This document shows positions 9,025-17,527 of a stretch of DNA of 64,000 nucleotides, in pieces. The DNA is taken from NCBI RefSeq assembly GCF_009183415.1, contig NZ_WEHU01000001.1:310001-374000 (forward strand), read 5' to 3'. A model generated the notes under the pieces. It did not search any database. It was not told the origin of the DNA and saw nothing but the letters and a program-made list of their open reading frames with translations. Position 1 is the stretch's first letter. Each line of letters opens with the position of its first letter. The translations under genes were made by a program, and so were the position numbers. The stretch comes from Bacillus sp. B1-b2 (lineage in GTDB: Bacteria; Bacillota; Bacilli; Bacillales; Cytobacillaceae).

Positions 9025-9168
9025 ATGTACGGTTACGGTGGATACGGTTATGGATATGGTGGATGCGGATATGGAGCTGGAGCTGGAGTAGGAGCTGGCG
9101 GCGGATTCGCATTGATCGTTGTATTATTCATCTTGTTAATTATTGTTGGTGCAACATTCATTTGCTAA
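9025..9168 (+). CDS. YjcZ-family small Gly/Tyr-rich membrane protein
   Basis: This 47-aa protein has an N-terminal half of YGYGGYG-type repeats followed by a single hydrophobic helix ([19 protein letters not shown]) and a terminal Cys. This is the TIGR01732/YjcZ layout, found in sporulating bacilli and probably associated with the spore envelope; its molecular role is unknown. I chose the ATG at 9025, preceded by AGGGAGATG, over an upstream ATG at 8983 that would add an unrelated leader. A SigK-like promoter upstream and a terminator downstream make it monocistronic. Confidence 0.85.
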   Translation: MYGYGGYGYGYGGCGYGAGAGVGAGGGFALIVVLFILLIIVGATFIC

Positions 9169-9178
9169 TATAGTTTTA

Positions 9179-9208
9179 AAAAAAGCTGACGCTATGTCAG
9201 CTTTTTTT
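9179..9208 (+). terminator. Terminator of the YjcZ-type gene
   Basis: AAAAAGCTGAC and GTCAGCTTTTT form a perfect hairpin with a five-nt loop, followed by more T. Confidence 0.9.
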
Positions 9209-9403
9209 ACATTTAGTTCAAAGTTGCAGCTAGGTTAACTTTATGTGCTTCATATATTAGTGATATTAATGAAAAGTTATGAGAACGTTTACTTATAGAG
9301 TACATATTTGACAAGTAAATTATCGTAGAAAAACGAAAGTTTAGAGAAAAAGCGTATTTTTTAAATAATTTGAAATTTAACAAAAAAATTTTCTGAAAAC
9401 TTA

Positions 9404-9431
9404 TTGACAGAAAATTTAATATAGGTAAAAT
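9404..9431 (+). promoter_or_regulatory. amt: SigA-type promoter of amt
   Basis: A perfect TTGACA (9404-9409), 16-nt spacer and TAAAAT (9426-9431). The upstream 9211-9403 stretch is AT-rich with no other feature I can support. Confidence 0.6.
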
Positions 9432-9444
9432 AAAGTTATCGAAG

Positions 9445-9461
9445 TGTTAGATTATATGACA
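9445..9461 (+). promoter_or_regulatory. TnrA/GlnR-type box
   Basis: TGTTAGATTATATGACA matches the 17-bp nitrogen box TGTNANATTTTNTNACA at all positions but one in the central A/T run. It lies about 14 bp downstream of the -10 element, a position expected to repress rather than activate the promoter at 9404. Confidence 0.5.
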
Positions 9462-9502
9462 CCGAATGTAATGTTTTTAAACATAAAGGGGGAGAAAACT
9501 TA

Positions 9503-10780
9503 ATGGATGGTAATTTAGAGTTTTTAATGAACAGCTTGTGGACGATGATTGCAGCAATTTTAGTTATTTTTATGATTGGTGGATTTATTTTATTAGAAGC
9601 TGGTTCCACGAGAATGAAAAATGCTGGGCATATTGCAGGTAAGACAATTTTCACTTTTGGTATTGCCTCATTAGTATTCTGGGCAGTTGGTTATGGTTTT
9701 ATATTCGGAGATAATGCAAACTTCTTTGTAGGTATGAGTGACTTTTTCTACGGAGGCGAACAAATTGCAGATGCAGGCTTACAAACAACTGTATTCTTTG
9801 TATTCCAACTTGCGTTCGCAGGTATCTCTCTAACAATTGCACTTGGTGGATTTGCAGAACGTGCTAAGTTATCAGTTTACTTAATTTTCTCTATATTGTT
9901 TGGTGTTATCGTGTATCCTATTATCGCTCACTGGGTTTGGGGTGGCGGTTGGTTAGCGGAGCATGGGAAACAAGACTTTGCAGGATCTACTGTAGTGCAT
10001 TTAACTGGTGCGGCAGCAGCTTTAGCAGGAACTTTATTATTAAAACCACGTATTGGTAAATACAATGCAGATGGTTCAGCTAATCCAATTTTTGGTCATA
10101 ACCAAGTATATACAGCACTTAGTGTATTAATTCTTTGGGTAGGATGGTTTGGATTCAATGCTGGTAGTACAGTATCTGTTGCAGACGGTTTCTTTGGCTA
10201 TGTAGCATTAAACACGAATTTAGCTGCAGCAGCTGGTGCAGTATCCGCACTATTAATTTCTTGGATCGTTTTAGGTAAATCCGATATTACAACAACACTA
10301 AATGGAGCACTTGCAGGACTTGTAGCAATCACAGCATCTTGTGCATTTGTTGAACCATGGGCAGCAGTAGTAATTGGTTTAGTTGCTGGTGTATTAGTAT
10401 TCTATAGTGTTCGCTTCTTTGAAAGTAGAAGAATTGATGATCCAATCTTTGCTTTATCTGTACATGGTACAGCAGGTGTTTGGGGTACATTATCTACTGG
10501 ATTATTCGCAACTCAAGAGTTAGTAGAGTACACTGGTATAGGAGCTGCTGGTTTATTCGATGGTGGCGGACTTCATCAGTTAGGTGTTCAAGCATTAGGT
10601 GTTGTAACTTGTGGATTGTTTGCATTTGCAGTGAGCTACGGTATCCTATTCGTAATCAAGAAAGTAAGTGGCTTAAGAGTAACAGAAGAAGAAGAAATCA
10701 TGGGCTTAGATATTAGTGAGCATGGCTCTTATGGTTACCCAGAAGCGTTCTTAACAAAAGAAGATACAAAAAGCTTATAA
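9503..10780 (+). CDS. amt: Ammonium transporter Amt/NrgA
   Basis: This is a 425-aa, eleven-helix channel of the Amt/Rh family. It shows the family signature GGFILLEAGSTRMKN in the first helices, the AFAGISLTIALGGFAER segment, WVGWFGFNAGST, and the pore motif SVHGTAGVWGTLSTG with the second twin His. It should import ammonium/ammonia under nitrogen limitation. SD AAGGGGGAG precedes the ATG. In many bacteria glnK (PII) follows amt, but here a terminator and an unrelated gene pair follow. A nitrogen-type operator lies in its 5' region. Confidence 0.95.
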   Translation: MDGNLEFLMNSLWTMIAAILVIFMIGGFILLEAGSTRMKNAGHIAGKTIFTFGIASLVFWAVGYGFIFGDNANFFVGMSDFFYGGEQIADAGLQTTVFFVFQLAFAGISLTIALGGFAERAKLSVYLIFSILFGVIVYPIIAHWVWGGGWLAEHGKQDFAGSTVVHLTGAAAALAGTLLLKPRIGKYNADGSANPIFGHNQVYTALSVLILWVGWFGFNAGSTVSVADGFFGYVALNTNLAAAAGAVSALLISWIVLGKSDITTTLNGALAGLVAITASCAFVEPWAAVVIGLVAGVLVFYSVRFFESRRIDDPIFALSVHGTAGVWGTLSTGLFATQELVEYTGIGAAGLFDGGGLHQLGVQALGVVTCGLFAFAVSYGILFVIKKVSGLRVTEEEEIMGLDISEHGSYGYPEAFLTKEDTKSL

Positions 10781-10800
10781 TATTTAGTTGGAATGTCTAT

Positions 10801-10838
10801 AGATAGGGGAGTCTCACTGAAAAGTGAGGCTTCTATCT
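10801..10838 (+). terminator. Terminator of amt
   Basis: AGATAG/CTATCT and an inner CTCACT/AGTGAG form a long hairpin with a GAAA-type loop, followed by a short T-rich tract. Confidence 0.8.
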
Positions 10839-10938
10839 ATTTTATATCTTACTTAAGCAGGATAAAAGTGCTTTTAGGAGAAACTATAAAACAATTACTT
10901 TAAGAAATAATTAATTAACTTTGTAAGGAAGTGCATGG

Positions 10939-11922
10939 ATGTGCTCAGAAGCTACTAACTTAACAGAATGGAAGCGTAAAAAAGACAATCTTATTAGGAA
11001 GCGGGTATTCAGTAATGAAGAGTTAAATGATATTCATGATGAAGTGATGCTTCGTACATTTGAACAAATTTTTCAAGAATATACAACCGAATTCGGACAA
11101 CCGCCATGTACTTTTGTTTGGTTTGTGACTGGAAGTGCTGGCAGAAAGGAACAAGGAATTCTAAGTGATCAAGATCATGGGTTTATATATGCGGAAGAGA
11201 GTTTAAAGTACCAAACTTATTTTCTTAATTTAGGGCAGTTTTTAAGTGATGGTTTAAATGAGGTAGGCTATCCTTATTGTGATGGAAAAGTAATGAGCAA
11301 TAATCCATTATGGTGTAAGTCTTATCATGAGTGGCAGAATCAGCTGGAGAGTTGGATGTTGAAGGAAAGTTGGGAATCTATTAGGTATTTGCAAATTTTT
11401 TATGATAGTAGAAAAATGTATGGAAATGTTGATCTTGTATTGGAGCTAAGACAAAAAATTCATGACTATAAAAACGACCATCCAAACCTTCTTAAACGTT
11501 TTATGGTAAATGTAATGCGCATAAAAAAAGGAGTTGGCATTTTTGGGCAGTTTTTTGTAGAAAGAACAGGTACTTATAAAGGTTCCGTTCATTTAAAGCA
11601 TACGATGTATTTGCCTTATGTTAATTCAATTAGATTGTTGGCAATTAAAGAAGGCATACAAGCAACTTCTACATTAGAACGTATTAAACAATTAAAGAAA
11701 ATACCTATCTATGAAGCATTTTTACAACCATACGAAGAGTATTTTACAAAAATTTTAGAATATAGAATTACCTTATTCCGAGAAGCAACAACTTATGAGG
11801 ATGTACATTATCTAAATATTCGTTCCCTAACAAAAGAAGAGCGACATGAAATAAAAAATCTAATGAGAAATGGAATTAAATTATACCAAAGAGTGAAAAG
11901 GATAATTGAAAAAGGGTGTTGA
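10939..11922 (+). CDS. DUF294-type nucleotidyltransferase-like protein
   Basis: This 327-aa protein resembles the DUF294 plus DUF294_C pair. The central GSAGRKEQGILSDQDHG is a nucleotidyltransferase active-site pattern (GSxGRxExxxxxDxD) as in the GlnD/uridylyltransferase superfamily. The C-terminal half is helical with a conserved RRxxG-like region (ERTGTYKGSVHLKH). ATG 10939 follows AAGGAAG. The next gene, an epsilon-type exonuclease, begins 2 bp after this stop, and the pair is commonly fused or adjacent in bacilli. The substrate is unknown. Being next to amt hints at nitrogen signalling but does not show it. Confidence 0.82.
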   Translation: MCSEATNLTEWKRKKDNLIRKRVFSNEELNDIHDEVMLRTFEQIFQEYTTEFGQPPCTFVWFVTGSAGRKEQGILSDQDHGFIYAEESLKYQTYFLNLGQFLSDGLNEVGYPYCDGKVMSNNPLWCKSYHEWQNQLESWMLKESWESIRYLQIFYDSRKMYGNVDLVLELRQKIHDYKNDHPNLLKRFMVNVMRIKKGVGIFGQFFVERTGTYKGSVHLKHTMYLPYVNSIRLLAIKEGIQATSTLERIKQLKKIPIYEAFLQPYEEYFTKILEYRITLFREATTYEDVHYLNIRSLTKEERHEIKNLMRNGIKLYQRVKRIIEKGC

Positions 11923-11923
11923 G

Positions 11924-12652
11924 ATGGGTGTAGAATCTTTTCTTCATTATATGCGAGATTTATATGGGAAGGTGAATTCTAGTATTTTACATGCCACTAG
12001 TAGCGGGAGTAATTCGCAGCAAATTGCTTTTATGCGACAATTACAAAAGGACATAAAAGTAGAAGTTGCCTCGAGATTACCGTTGAATGATTTAAAAGCT
12101 GTTGTTTTTGATATAGAGACAACGGGTTTTTTACCGGAAAAAGGGGATCAGATAATTTCAATAGGTGCCGTTAAAGTGCATGGTTGTGAAATTACCGATG
12201 AACAATTTTATACAGTGGTGAATGCTGGAGTTGATATTCCTTCTGAGATAAGTGTACTTACTGGTATTACAAATGATGACATCCATGAGGCGCCGCCTTT
12301 ATCCGATGTTCTTGTTCGATTTTTCGAATTTATCAAAGAAGATACATTAGTTGCACATCATTCTGCTCATGAGAAGAATTTTATGCAAACAGCATGCTGG
12401 AAACAATTTAAAACGCCCTTTAAGCACCGAATTGTTGATACTTCCTTTTTGTTTAAGATAGTGGATCCTAAACAAAGGAAACATACTTTAGAAGATTGGT
12501 GTTTATACAATGATATCCCAGTTATAAACCGGCATCATGCATTAGGTGATGCGAAATTAACTGCAATACTATGGTGTCAATATTTACAAAAAGCACAAGA
12601 GTTAGGATGCCGAACCTTACAGGATATATACGAGAGATTATCTAGAGTATAA
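11924..12652 (+). CDS. DnaQ/epsilon-type 3'-5' exonuclease
   Basis: This protein has about 242 aa. The DEDDh exonuclease motifs are visible: VFDIETTGF (Exo I), a middle segment with VAHHSAHEKNF (Exo II) and HHALGDAKLT (Exo III with catalytic His and Asp). An N-terminal helical extension of ~75 residues precedes the domain. It lacks polymerase domains, so it is a stand-alone exonuclease rather than PolC. The ATG at 11924, with AAGGGTG upstream, is preferred over a TTG at 11906 that overlaps the previous gene. It is probably co-transcribed with the DUF294 gene. Confidence 0.85.
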   Translation: MGVESFLHYMRDLYGKVNSSILHATSSGSNSQQIAFMRQLQKDIKVEVASRLPLNDLKAVVFDIETTGFLPEKGDQIISIGAVKVHGCEITDEQFYTVVNAGVDIPSEISVLTGITNDDIHEAPPLSDVLVRFFEFIKEDTLVAHHSAHEKNFMQTACWKQFKTPFKHRIVDTSFLFKIVDPKQRKHTLEDWCLYNDIPVINRHHALGDAKLTAILWCQYLQKAQELGCRTLQDIYERLSRV

Positions 12653-12684
12653 TAACAAAGCGATAGAATAAAGGTGGTGTAAAT

Positions 12685-13254
12685 GTGCAGCATGAATTTC
12701 ATACGGAAAGACTTTTTTTACGACATTGGAAGGAAACGGATTATAAAGATTTGTATGAATATGCCAAGTTAGAAGAAGTAGGACCACTTGCTGGTTGGGC
12801 TCCTCATGTAAATGAAGCACAAAGTAAAGACGTTATTAATTACTTTCTAAAAAAAGCCGATTCTTATGCAATTGTTCTAAAAGAAGAAAATAAAGTGATT
12901 GGTAGCATAGGATTTCATCAACGTTCTCCTGATCCTAGTCTTTCACATCTATCTCAAAGAGAAATTGGTTTTGCATTAAATCCTAGCTATTGGGGAAGGG
13001 AATTGGTTCCAGAGGCTGTATGCATGTTCATTAAATATGGATTCGAACAAATGCATTTAGATTTAGTGTGGTGCGGACATTTTGATTTCAACTCAAATTC
13101 CCGCAGAGTTACTGAAAAATGTGGATTTACTTTTCAATTTAAAAGACAACAACGATTTAAGATTTTTTCTAATAAACTTGTTACAAGTTTGTACTATAGT
13201 ATAAGTAAGGAAGATTATAAGGAAAAGTGGTATACAAGGATAAAAGTTACCTGA
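12685..13254 (+). CDS. GNAT acetyltransferase, RimJ/RimL type
   Basis: This is a 189-aa GNAT protein with TERLFLRHWKETDYKDL at the N-terminus, the GSIGFHQR strand, and IGFALNPSYWGRELVPEA, typical of the RimJ/RimL ribosomal-protein or small-molecule acetyltransferases. The tail NSNSRRVTEKCGF is the canonical motif B region. The start is a GTG after AAAGGTGGTG. It stands alone, with a terminator overlapping its stop. The substrate is unknown. Confidence 0.85.
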   Translation: MQHEFHTERLFLRHWKETDYKDLYEYAKLEEVGPLAGWAPHVNEAQSKDVINYFLKKADSYAIVLKEENKVIGSIGFHQRSPDPSLSHLSQREIGFALNPSYWGRELVPEAVCMFIKYGFEQMHLDLVWCGHFDFNSNSRRVTEKCGFTFQFKRQQRFKIFSNKLVTSLYYSISKEDYKEKWYTRIKVT

Positions 13255-13284
13255 GCAAACATAATTGCTTAGGTTTTTATTTTT
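13249..13284 (+). terminator. Terminator overlapping the acetyltransferase stop
   Basis: ACCTGAGCAA (13249-13258) pairs with TTGCTTAGGT (13265-13274), followed by a T-rich run. A second small hairpin, ATCGCTT/AAGCGAT at 13325-13343, follows. Confidence 0.8.
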
Positions 13285-13581
13285 TTGGCACAGTTCCATA
13301 TTAGTCTACTAATCCATAAAAAAAATCGCTTACTAGAAGCGATAAAAAAGAAACAAGGATTTTTGGTCAATCAATCGTTATCCCATATATAGTGTGTTTA
13401 TGGAAATGAAATACTATATATTGTGATTTGATAGTATCATATTATTTTGTATTTTTCAATTATTTTATTTTTATATTTTTATTCTAGTATTCGTATAGAT
13501 TTTTGAGTATACTTTATGAATTTCTTCTAGCGATTGGTGGAAGATTGGCAGAATATTTCTCTAACTGTTATCAGAAATAAA

Positions 13582-13975
13582 TGACGCTACCTCTCACATC
13601 ATGCACCATTATACATTCTAATGAACCGTCTTAAAACATGCACAAAGAAATGACGTTTTCTTTCACAGTATGCACAGATTATAATATTAGGTGACTTATT
13701 TTAAGGAAAAACAAGATAAATTACCTCTATATAAATACTAAGTTAACAAAATTATTATAATGGTTTATCACCTTAGATACTAATAAAAGGAGAAACATGC
13801 ACAAAAACAATAAATCATTTAATAATGACGTCTCCTCTCACCTAAACATGCACAAAAATTTGTGCATGTTTTAGGCTTTTTTCTAAGATCTCCATTCTAA
13901 CTAACCAAAAAACCTTAATATATAGGCGATATGCTGCCTTATAAAGAAGGTTGTGATTGACGTTTCCTGTCACAC
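13582..13975 (+). repeat. Iteron-like direct repeats upstream of a replication-type gene
   Basis: Four copies of TGACG-N4-CTSTCACA-like 16-17-mers start at 13582, 13651, 13826 and 13958. Three are followed 2-5 nt later by ATGCAC(A), and ATGCACA also stands alone near 13636 and 13795. The copies are non-coding, in the same orientation and upstream of the winged-helix gene at 14127, as plasmid iterons are. The rest of 13344-14126 is AT-rich with no gene I can support. Confidence 0.65.
13841..13880 (+). terminator. Palindromic hairpin built from the ATGCACA motif
   Basis: ACATGCACAAA (13846-13856) and TTTGTGCATGT (13859-13869) form a perfect 11-bp stem, extended by CCTAA/TTAGG and followed by CTTTTTT. 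It could be a terminator, or a control hairpin in a former replicon. Confidence 0.65.
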
Positions 13976-14126
13976 AAATATTTTTTTGGGAATTTTTCAT
14001 CCCTTGTCCCCCAACGGTTTCAAGGTTTTGTGCACGTTTGGAAATTCGCTAATTAAAGAGGGGAATTTAGTGACATAGGACTTTGCTATACTAAGAAAAT
14101 ACCAAAAGTATGAGGAGGGGAGAAGC

Positions 14127-14693
14127 ATGTCTAAAAATAAAATCGCTATTGATGGGTTTCGTATGCACCAAGCTATCTTAAATGAGTTTCGTTTTATAAG
14201 AGATGAGTCCTTCTCCCGTCCAACTGCATCCAGTTACGTGGTCTATTTAACGATGTTTAAACAATTAGAGTTAGAAAACAACAGCCGTGGCATCTTAAGA
14301 GAATATAATTTAGCCTATTGGTCTAAAAAACTCAATATCTCCTATAGTACCCTTTATAGTGGAAAGTGCTGGTTAGAAAAAAACCATTTTATCAAGGATA
14401 CCATTGATCATGCTGGCATGCCTGTTACCATTTTGAAAGATGTAGAGAAGTACAACAAGCCAGAAGAAGGGAATGAATTAAACTACTTAATCATTCCAAG
14501 TGCATTACTAGAAACAAACATCCTAGCAGAGTTTGTGCGTACTTCCAATCCAGAAGCTATTGAACTCATTTTCTCTTTATTAAATCAATTCCGAACTGGT
14601 TTCTCTAAAATGCAAGGAGACTCATTTGAGTCAGTGAAAATGAGTTGTACCATTAAAACGTTAAAAGAGAGTTTCCTATTTATAAGGCTATGA
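14127..14693 (+). CDS. Winged-helix plasmid-replication-like protein, probably truncated
   Basis: This protein has 188 aa. The middle region (LAYWSKKLNISYSTLYSGKCWLEKNHFIKD) reads as a helix-turn-helix/winged-helix DNA-binding module. I do not recognise a named family with certainty, but its shape resembles replication or partition-associated proteins of large Bacillus plasmids. The C-terminus ends abruptly (SFLFIRL), suggesting truncation, and no partner gene follows. AGGAGGGG precedes the ATG. The iteron-like repeats just upstream support a replicon-derived origin. Confidence 0.55.
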   Translation: MSKNKIAIDGFRMHQAILNEFRFIRDESFSRPTASSYVVYLTMFKQLELENNSRGILREYNLAYWSKKLNISYSTLYSGKCWLEKNHFIKDTIDHAGMPVTILKDVEKYNKPEEGNELNYLIIPSALLETNILAEFVRTSNPEAIELIFSLLNQFRTGFSKMQGDSFESVKMSCTIKTLKESFLFIRL

Positions 14694-14856
14694 AGTAGTA
14701 AAGTTTATTACAGATTTAAGGATAGTAAATTACCATCAATATCAGGTGATTCATCTAATGATAAAGACAGTACCTAAAGGATTTAGCTATTTTTTACCAT
14801 ACAATTTCCATTTTGTTCATTTATAATTATATATATGTGAAAGACCAGGAAGGGAA

Positions 14857-15126
14857 GTGAGAGATTTGAAACATAGAAAGCAGTTAATAACACTCGCTAT
14901 GGAGAGTGCAACGCAGATAATAGTCTTTTTATCAAATGGATTAAAAGTTAGATACCGTCTGGCAATCGATGAATTTGCAGATTTAGATCTTAAGGCTGAA
15001 TTCGTCCTTTTAAGAAGTTTATTATACCTAAGGGCAAAGAGTTTGGAAGACATTCATGCACTGGGAAAAAAGATACTAGCTACAGATGAAAAAGTAGGCA
15101 AGATGATTCAGATTGGTCAGTCATGA
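14857..15126 (+). CDS. Small helical partner of the LXG toxin
   Basis: This 89-aa protein is all-helical in appearance, without signal peptide or membrane helix, and overlaps the LXG toxin start by 4 nt. Small helical proteins at this position are the known targeting partners (Lap-like, WXG100-like) of LXG toxins exported by the type VII secretion system. I do not see a WXG motif. The start is a GTG at 14857, with a TTG at 14866 also possible after AAGGGAAG. The role as a partner or chaperone is inferred from position and size. Confidence 0.6.
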   Translation: MRDLKHRKQLITLAMESATQIIVFLSNGLKVRYRLAIDEFADLDLKAEFVLLRSLLYLRAKSLEDIHALGKKILATDEKVGKMIQIGQS

Positions 15127-16886
15127 AGAGAGATATACAAATCAATTATGTCGTCCTAGATCAGATTATCGAACAGCTGCATACATACAAGAATGCCATA
15201 CATCAGATGGATGACTCTCTAAAGATTATTGCTGGGTATGTAGAGAATAACGAAGGAAAAAGTCTGGATGCTTGGGATGATCGGATGCAGAAGTCGAAGA
15301 AGCACATTAAAAGCTATGAAAATCAGATAGATGACCTTCTAACCTTATTTGAGAACTATGTGAGTGATTCTACTGCCTATATTAGTCCGCTTTCGAGAAA
15401 CAGTATGATGAGGGTGGATTGCAATGATATCTGGTGGAATCTATCACAGATGGAATCGGGTTTAAATAGTCATCTCCTTCGTGCAAAACTAGAAACAAAT
15501 AAGTCCCCGAGCTTTTTATTCAGTATGTTTGACGATGTGACGCCAGAAGAAAAAGAGAGAAGCAGCTATAATAAGCAACGGATAGAAGGTATACGAAGTG
15601 ACCTGAACTCTACGAAACGAATACTGGAACAGAAAATGGAATCATTATGGGATCTTTATGATTCGAAAGTGAAGAAGTTTGAGAATGTAGATGATGATTA
15701 TGCCAGCAAAGCCAATGCGGTTAAGAAAACTTATACAAGTTTCTTAGAAGGAGTTGGGGATGTTGTTTCGGGAACGGCTGAAGGAGCTTGGAACTTCGTA
15801 AAAGGTCTAGGTGTAGCTATCTACGAAATAGCAGAAGGGCTAATCAGTCTAGTGGTAGATGCAGGAATCATTGCCACATCAGGTATTATTCCAGACTCCG
15901 TGGAACCAGAATTTATTAAAAATGCTTCCACTACCAGAATAGAAACCTTTAATGAAACGCTGGAGCAAATTATAGATGATCCTATTATCGTCCTAGAATC
16001 TGTAGCTCAATCCATATCAGACACGACAGAAAAAGAAGGGATTATGTACGTAGCCGGAGGGGCAGCAACTTCTCTTATTCCGTATGTAGGACAGACTAAA
16101 TATCTTAAACTACTAAAAGTGGATAAAGGGACCCCTATCAAATCAAATGGAGTATCCCCGTCCATTGCGATAAAAACAAAAGAACTCGTTCAAAACAACA
16201 AAGTATTTGAAGGAATAAAGAGAGAAACGGTACAATGGTATAGAGACGTAAAATATAGTGGAAACAAGTTGGTTCAAGATGTGAATCACTTCCTTGGTAG
16301 AACCTTAATTCCTAACCATAACTTACAAGTGGGTATGGCGAATCAAGTGCCGATTAATGTGTTTAGTCGGTCGGCTGTGGAGGATCGGATTGATTCGGTT
16401 GTTTTTCGGTTTGATGGGAAGAATCAGAATAAAGGAACCGGGGATGGTACTAAGGGTACGGGTAATTCTATACAATATGCTGAAACTGGTGGAAGAAATA
16501 TATCCCCAGAGCAGTTCTTTAAGGAAGAAGCTATTGCAGAAGAAATGTATGAAAAATTTAGAAATCTAGGAACAGAAGATGTGAATGCAATTGCTAAAAA
16601 TACAGGCTTTTCTGTTGCTAGAATACAAAGGATTAAAGATCATGTTTTTAATAACTCTCATATAAAGGATTATGGAGTTGGGAGATTTGATCCGGATTAC
16701 GAACTAGCTCAAGCATGGCAAAGATTGATAGATGGGAAACAAGTAGATTCTGATATACAATTATTACATCACGAAATTTTCGAGTCAAAATTTGAGGGTA
16801 TATTCCAGACTAATTATAGAACAGCTCATGACAAAACTATAGAATCTGGAAGACCATGGAATTGGGAGAAAAACTATGAGGAGTGA
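15123..16886 (+). CDS. LXG-domain polymorphic toxin (T7SS effector)
   Basis: This is a 587-aa protein. Residues ~1-215 are a long helical LXG-type domain for type VII export, and ~215-260 a Gly/Ala-rich hydrophobic pre-toxin stretch (GAWNFVKGLGVAIYEIAEGL). After a linker the sequence KGTG near residue 445 marks the start of the variable tip. The tip (about 142 aa) contains AIAKNTGFSVARIQRIKDH and AQAWQRLIDG and ends HDKTIESGRPW; I recognise it as a recurrent toxin tip but do not know its activity. A small gene 6 bp downstream is the expected immunity gene. The KGTG junction is duplicated at 19681 in front of another tip. Confidence 0.85.
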   Translation: MKRDIQINYVVLDQIIEQLHTYKNAIHQMDDSLKIIAGYVENNEGKSLDAWDDRMQKSKKHIKSYENQIDDLLTLFENYVSDSTAYISPLSRNSMMRVDCNDIWWNLSQMESGLNSHLLRAKLETNKSPSFLFSMFDDVTPEEKERSSYNKQRIEGIRSDLNSTKRILEQKMESLWDLYDSKVKKFENVDDDYASKANAVKKTYTSFLEGVGDVVSGTAEGAWNFVKGLGVAIYEIAEGLISLVVDAGIIATSGIIPDSVEPEFIKNASTTRIETFNETLEQIIDDPIIVLESVAQSISDTTEKEGIMYVAGGAATSLIPYVGQTKYLKLLKVDKGTPIKSNGVSPSIAIKTKELVQNNKVFEGIKRETVQWYRDVKYSGNKLVQDVNHFLGRTLIPNHNLQVGMANQVPINVFSRSAVEDRIDSVVFRFDGKNQNKGTGDGTKGTGNSIQYAETGGRNISPEQFFKEEAIAEEMYEKFRNLGTEDVNAIAKNTGFSVARIQRIKDHVFNNSHIKDYGVGRFDPDYELAQAWQRLIDGKQVDSDIQLLHHEIFESKFEGIFQTNYRTAHDKTIESGRPWNWEKNYEE

Positions 16887-16892
16887 AGATTC

Positions 16893-17144
16893 ATGGCAGT
16901 TTATGTTTTAATGTTGAAGGAATTTGAGGATGAAGAGAGGGTGGTTTATCAATATGGGCCGAATGAAGATTTAATGGGACGAATTGAATATGATAAAATA
17001 AATGGAGTTATCAACCAACTATCGCAAATTGATTCACAAGAGTTCGCTGATGAATTTTTCTTTAAGAGAGCAGGAAGACGACTTTCAAGAATGATTATTA
17101 AAGAAAATCAAAATTTTGTTGATCGAACAACTATTGAATCTTAA
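16893..17144 (+). CDS. Putative cognate immunity protein
   Basis: This is an 83-aa soluble protein, mixed alpha/beta, rich in acidic residues and without signal or membrane segments. It starts 6 bp after the toxin stop with GAGGAG as ribosome-binding site. Small cytoplasmic proteins encoded directly after polymorphic toxins are normally their antidotes. I do not recognise the family, and the function is inferred from position only. Confidence 0.6.
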   Translation: MAVYVLMLKEFEDEERVVYQYGPNEDLMGRIEYDKINGVINQLSQIDSQEFADEFFFKRAGRRLSRMIIKENQNFVDRTTIES

Positions 17145-17213
17145 TTGCCTGCTTATGATTTTATAAATTTTTTATTAGATATAGGTATTTAAGAGATATA
17201 GCACAATATAAGG

Positions 17214-17247
17214 ACCTTGATTGGCTAAATGCCTCTCAAGGTTTTTT
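17214..17247 (+). terminator. Terminator of the LXG toxin-immunity operon
   Basis: ACCTTGA (17214-17220) pairs with TCAAGGT (17236-17242), followed by a T-run. The same hairpin recurs at 20439-20472 after the second immunity gene. Confidence 0.8.
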
Positions 17248-17321
17248 ACTTTAATTTATATTAAAACAGTTGATAATTGAGTGAGACAATAAGAAAATGT
17301 TTTGCTTGAGAATCGAGAGCT

Positions 17322-17342
17322 CATGATGGTAGTACCATCATG
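17322..17342 (+). other. 21-bp palindrome in the recombinase leader
   Basis: Ten-bp arms CATGATGGTA and TACCATCATG flank one central base. The second copy of the leader keeps nine of ten pairs. It could be a recombinase binding or crossover site, or an RNA hairpin. Confidence 0.5.
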
Positions 17343-17527
17343 GAGTTTGGTTTTAATACTCGGATAAAGTGACAAGTACGATAAATAGGCGAGATGACAT
17401 TTTACAAGGCAGGGGTAGTTATTATATGGAGTGGGTAAAAAACTAACGAGATTGACAAAGCTCGTGGCGATAAACAATGGATAACGTGAAAGTGTTTGCT
17501 TGTGCTACCTTGGCTTAAAGTTTTGGG

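Noticed and set aside
10480-10716. Plus-strand alternative frame inside amt
   Set aside because: Arg/Trp/Ser-rich text typical of an out-of-frame reading of a membrane protein.
13582-13975. CRISPR array
   Set aside because: Only four short units with unequal spacing (69, 175, 132 bp) and no constant repeat-spacer pattern or cas genes.
17256-17477. Minus-strand frame inside the recombinase leader
   Set aside because: The homologous region at 20480-20700 differs by indels that would break this frame, so the leader is not conserved as protein.
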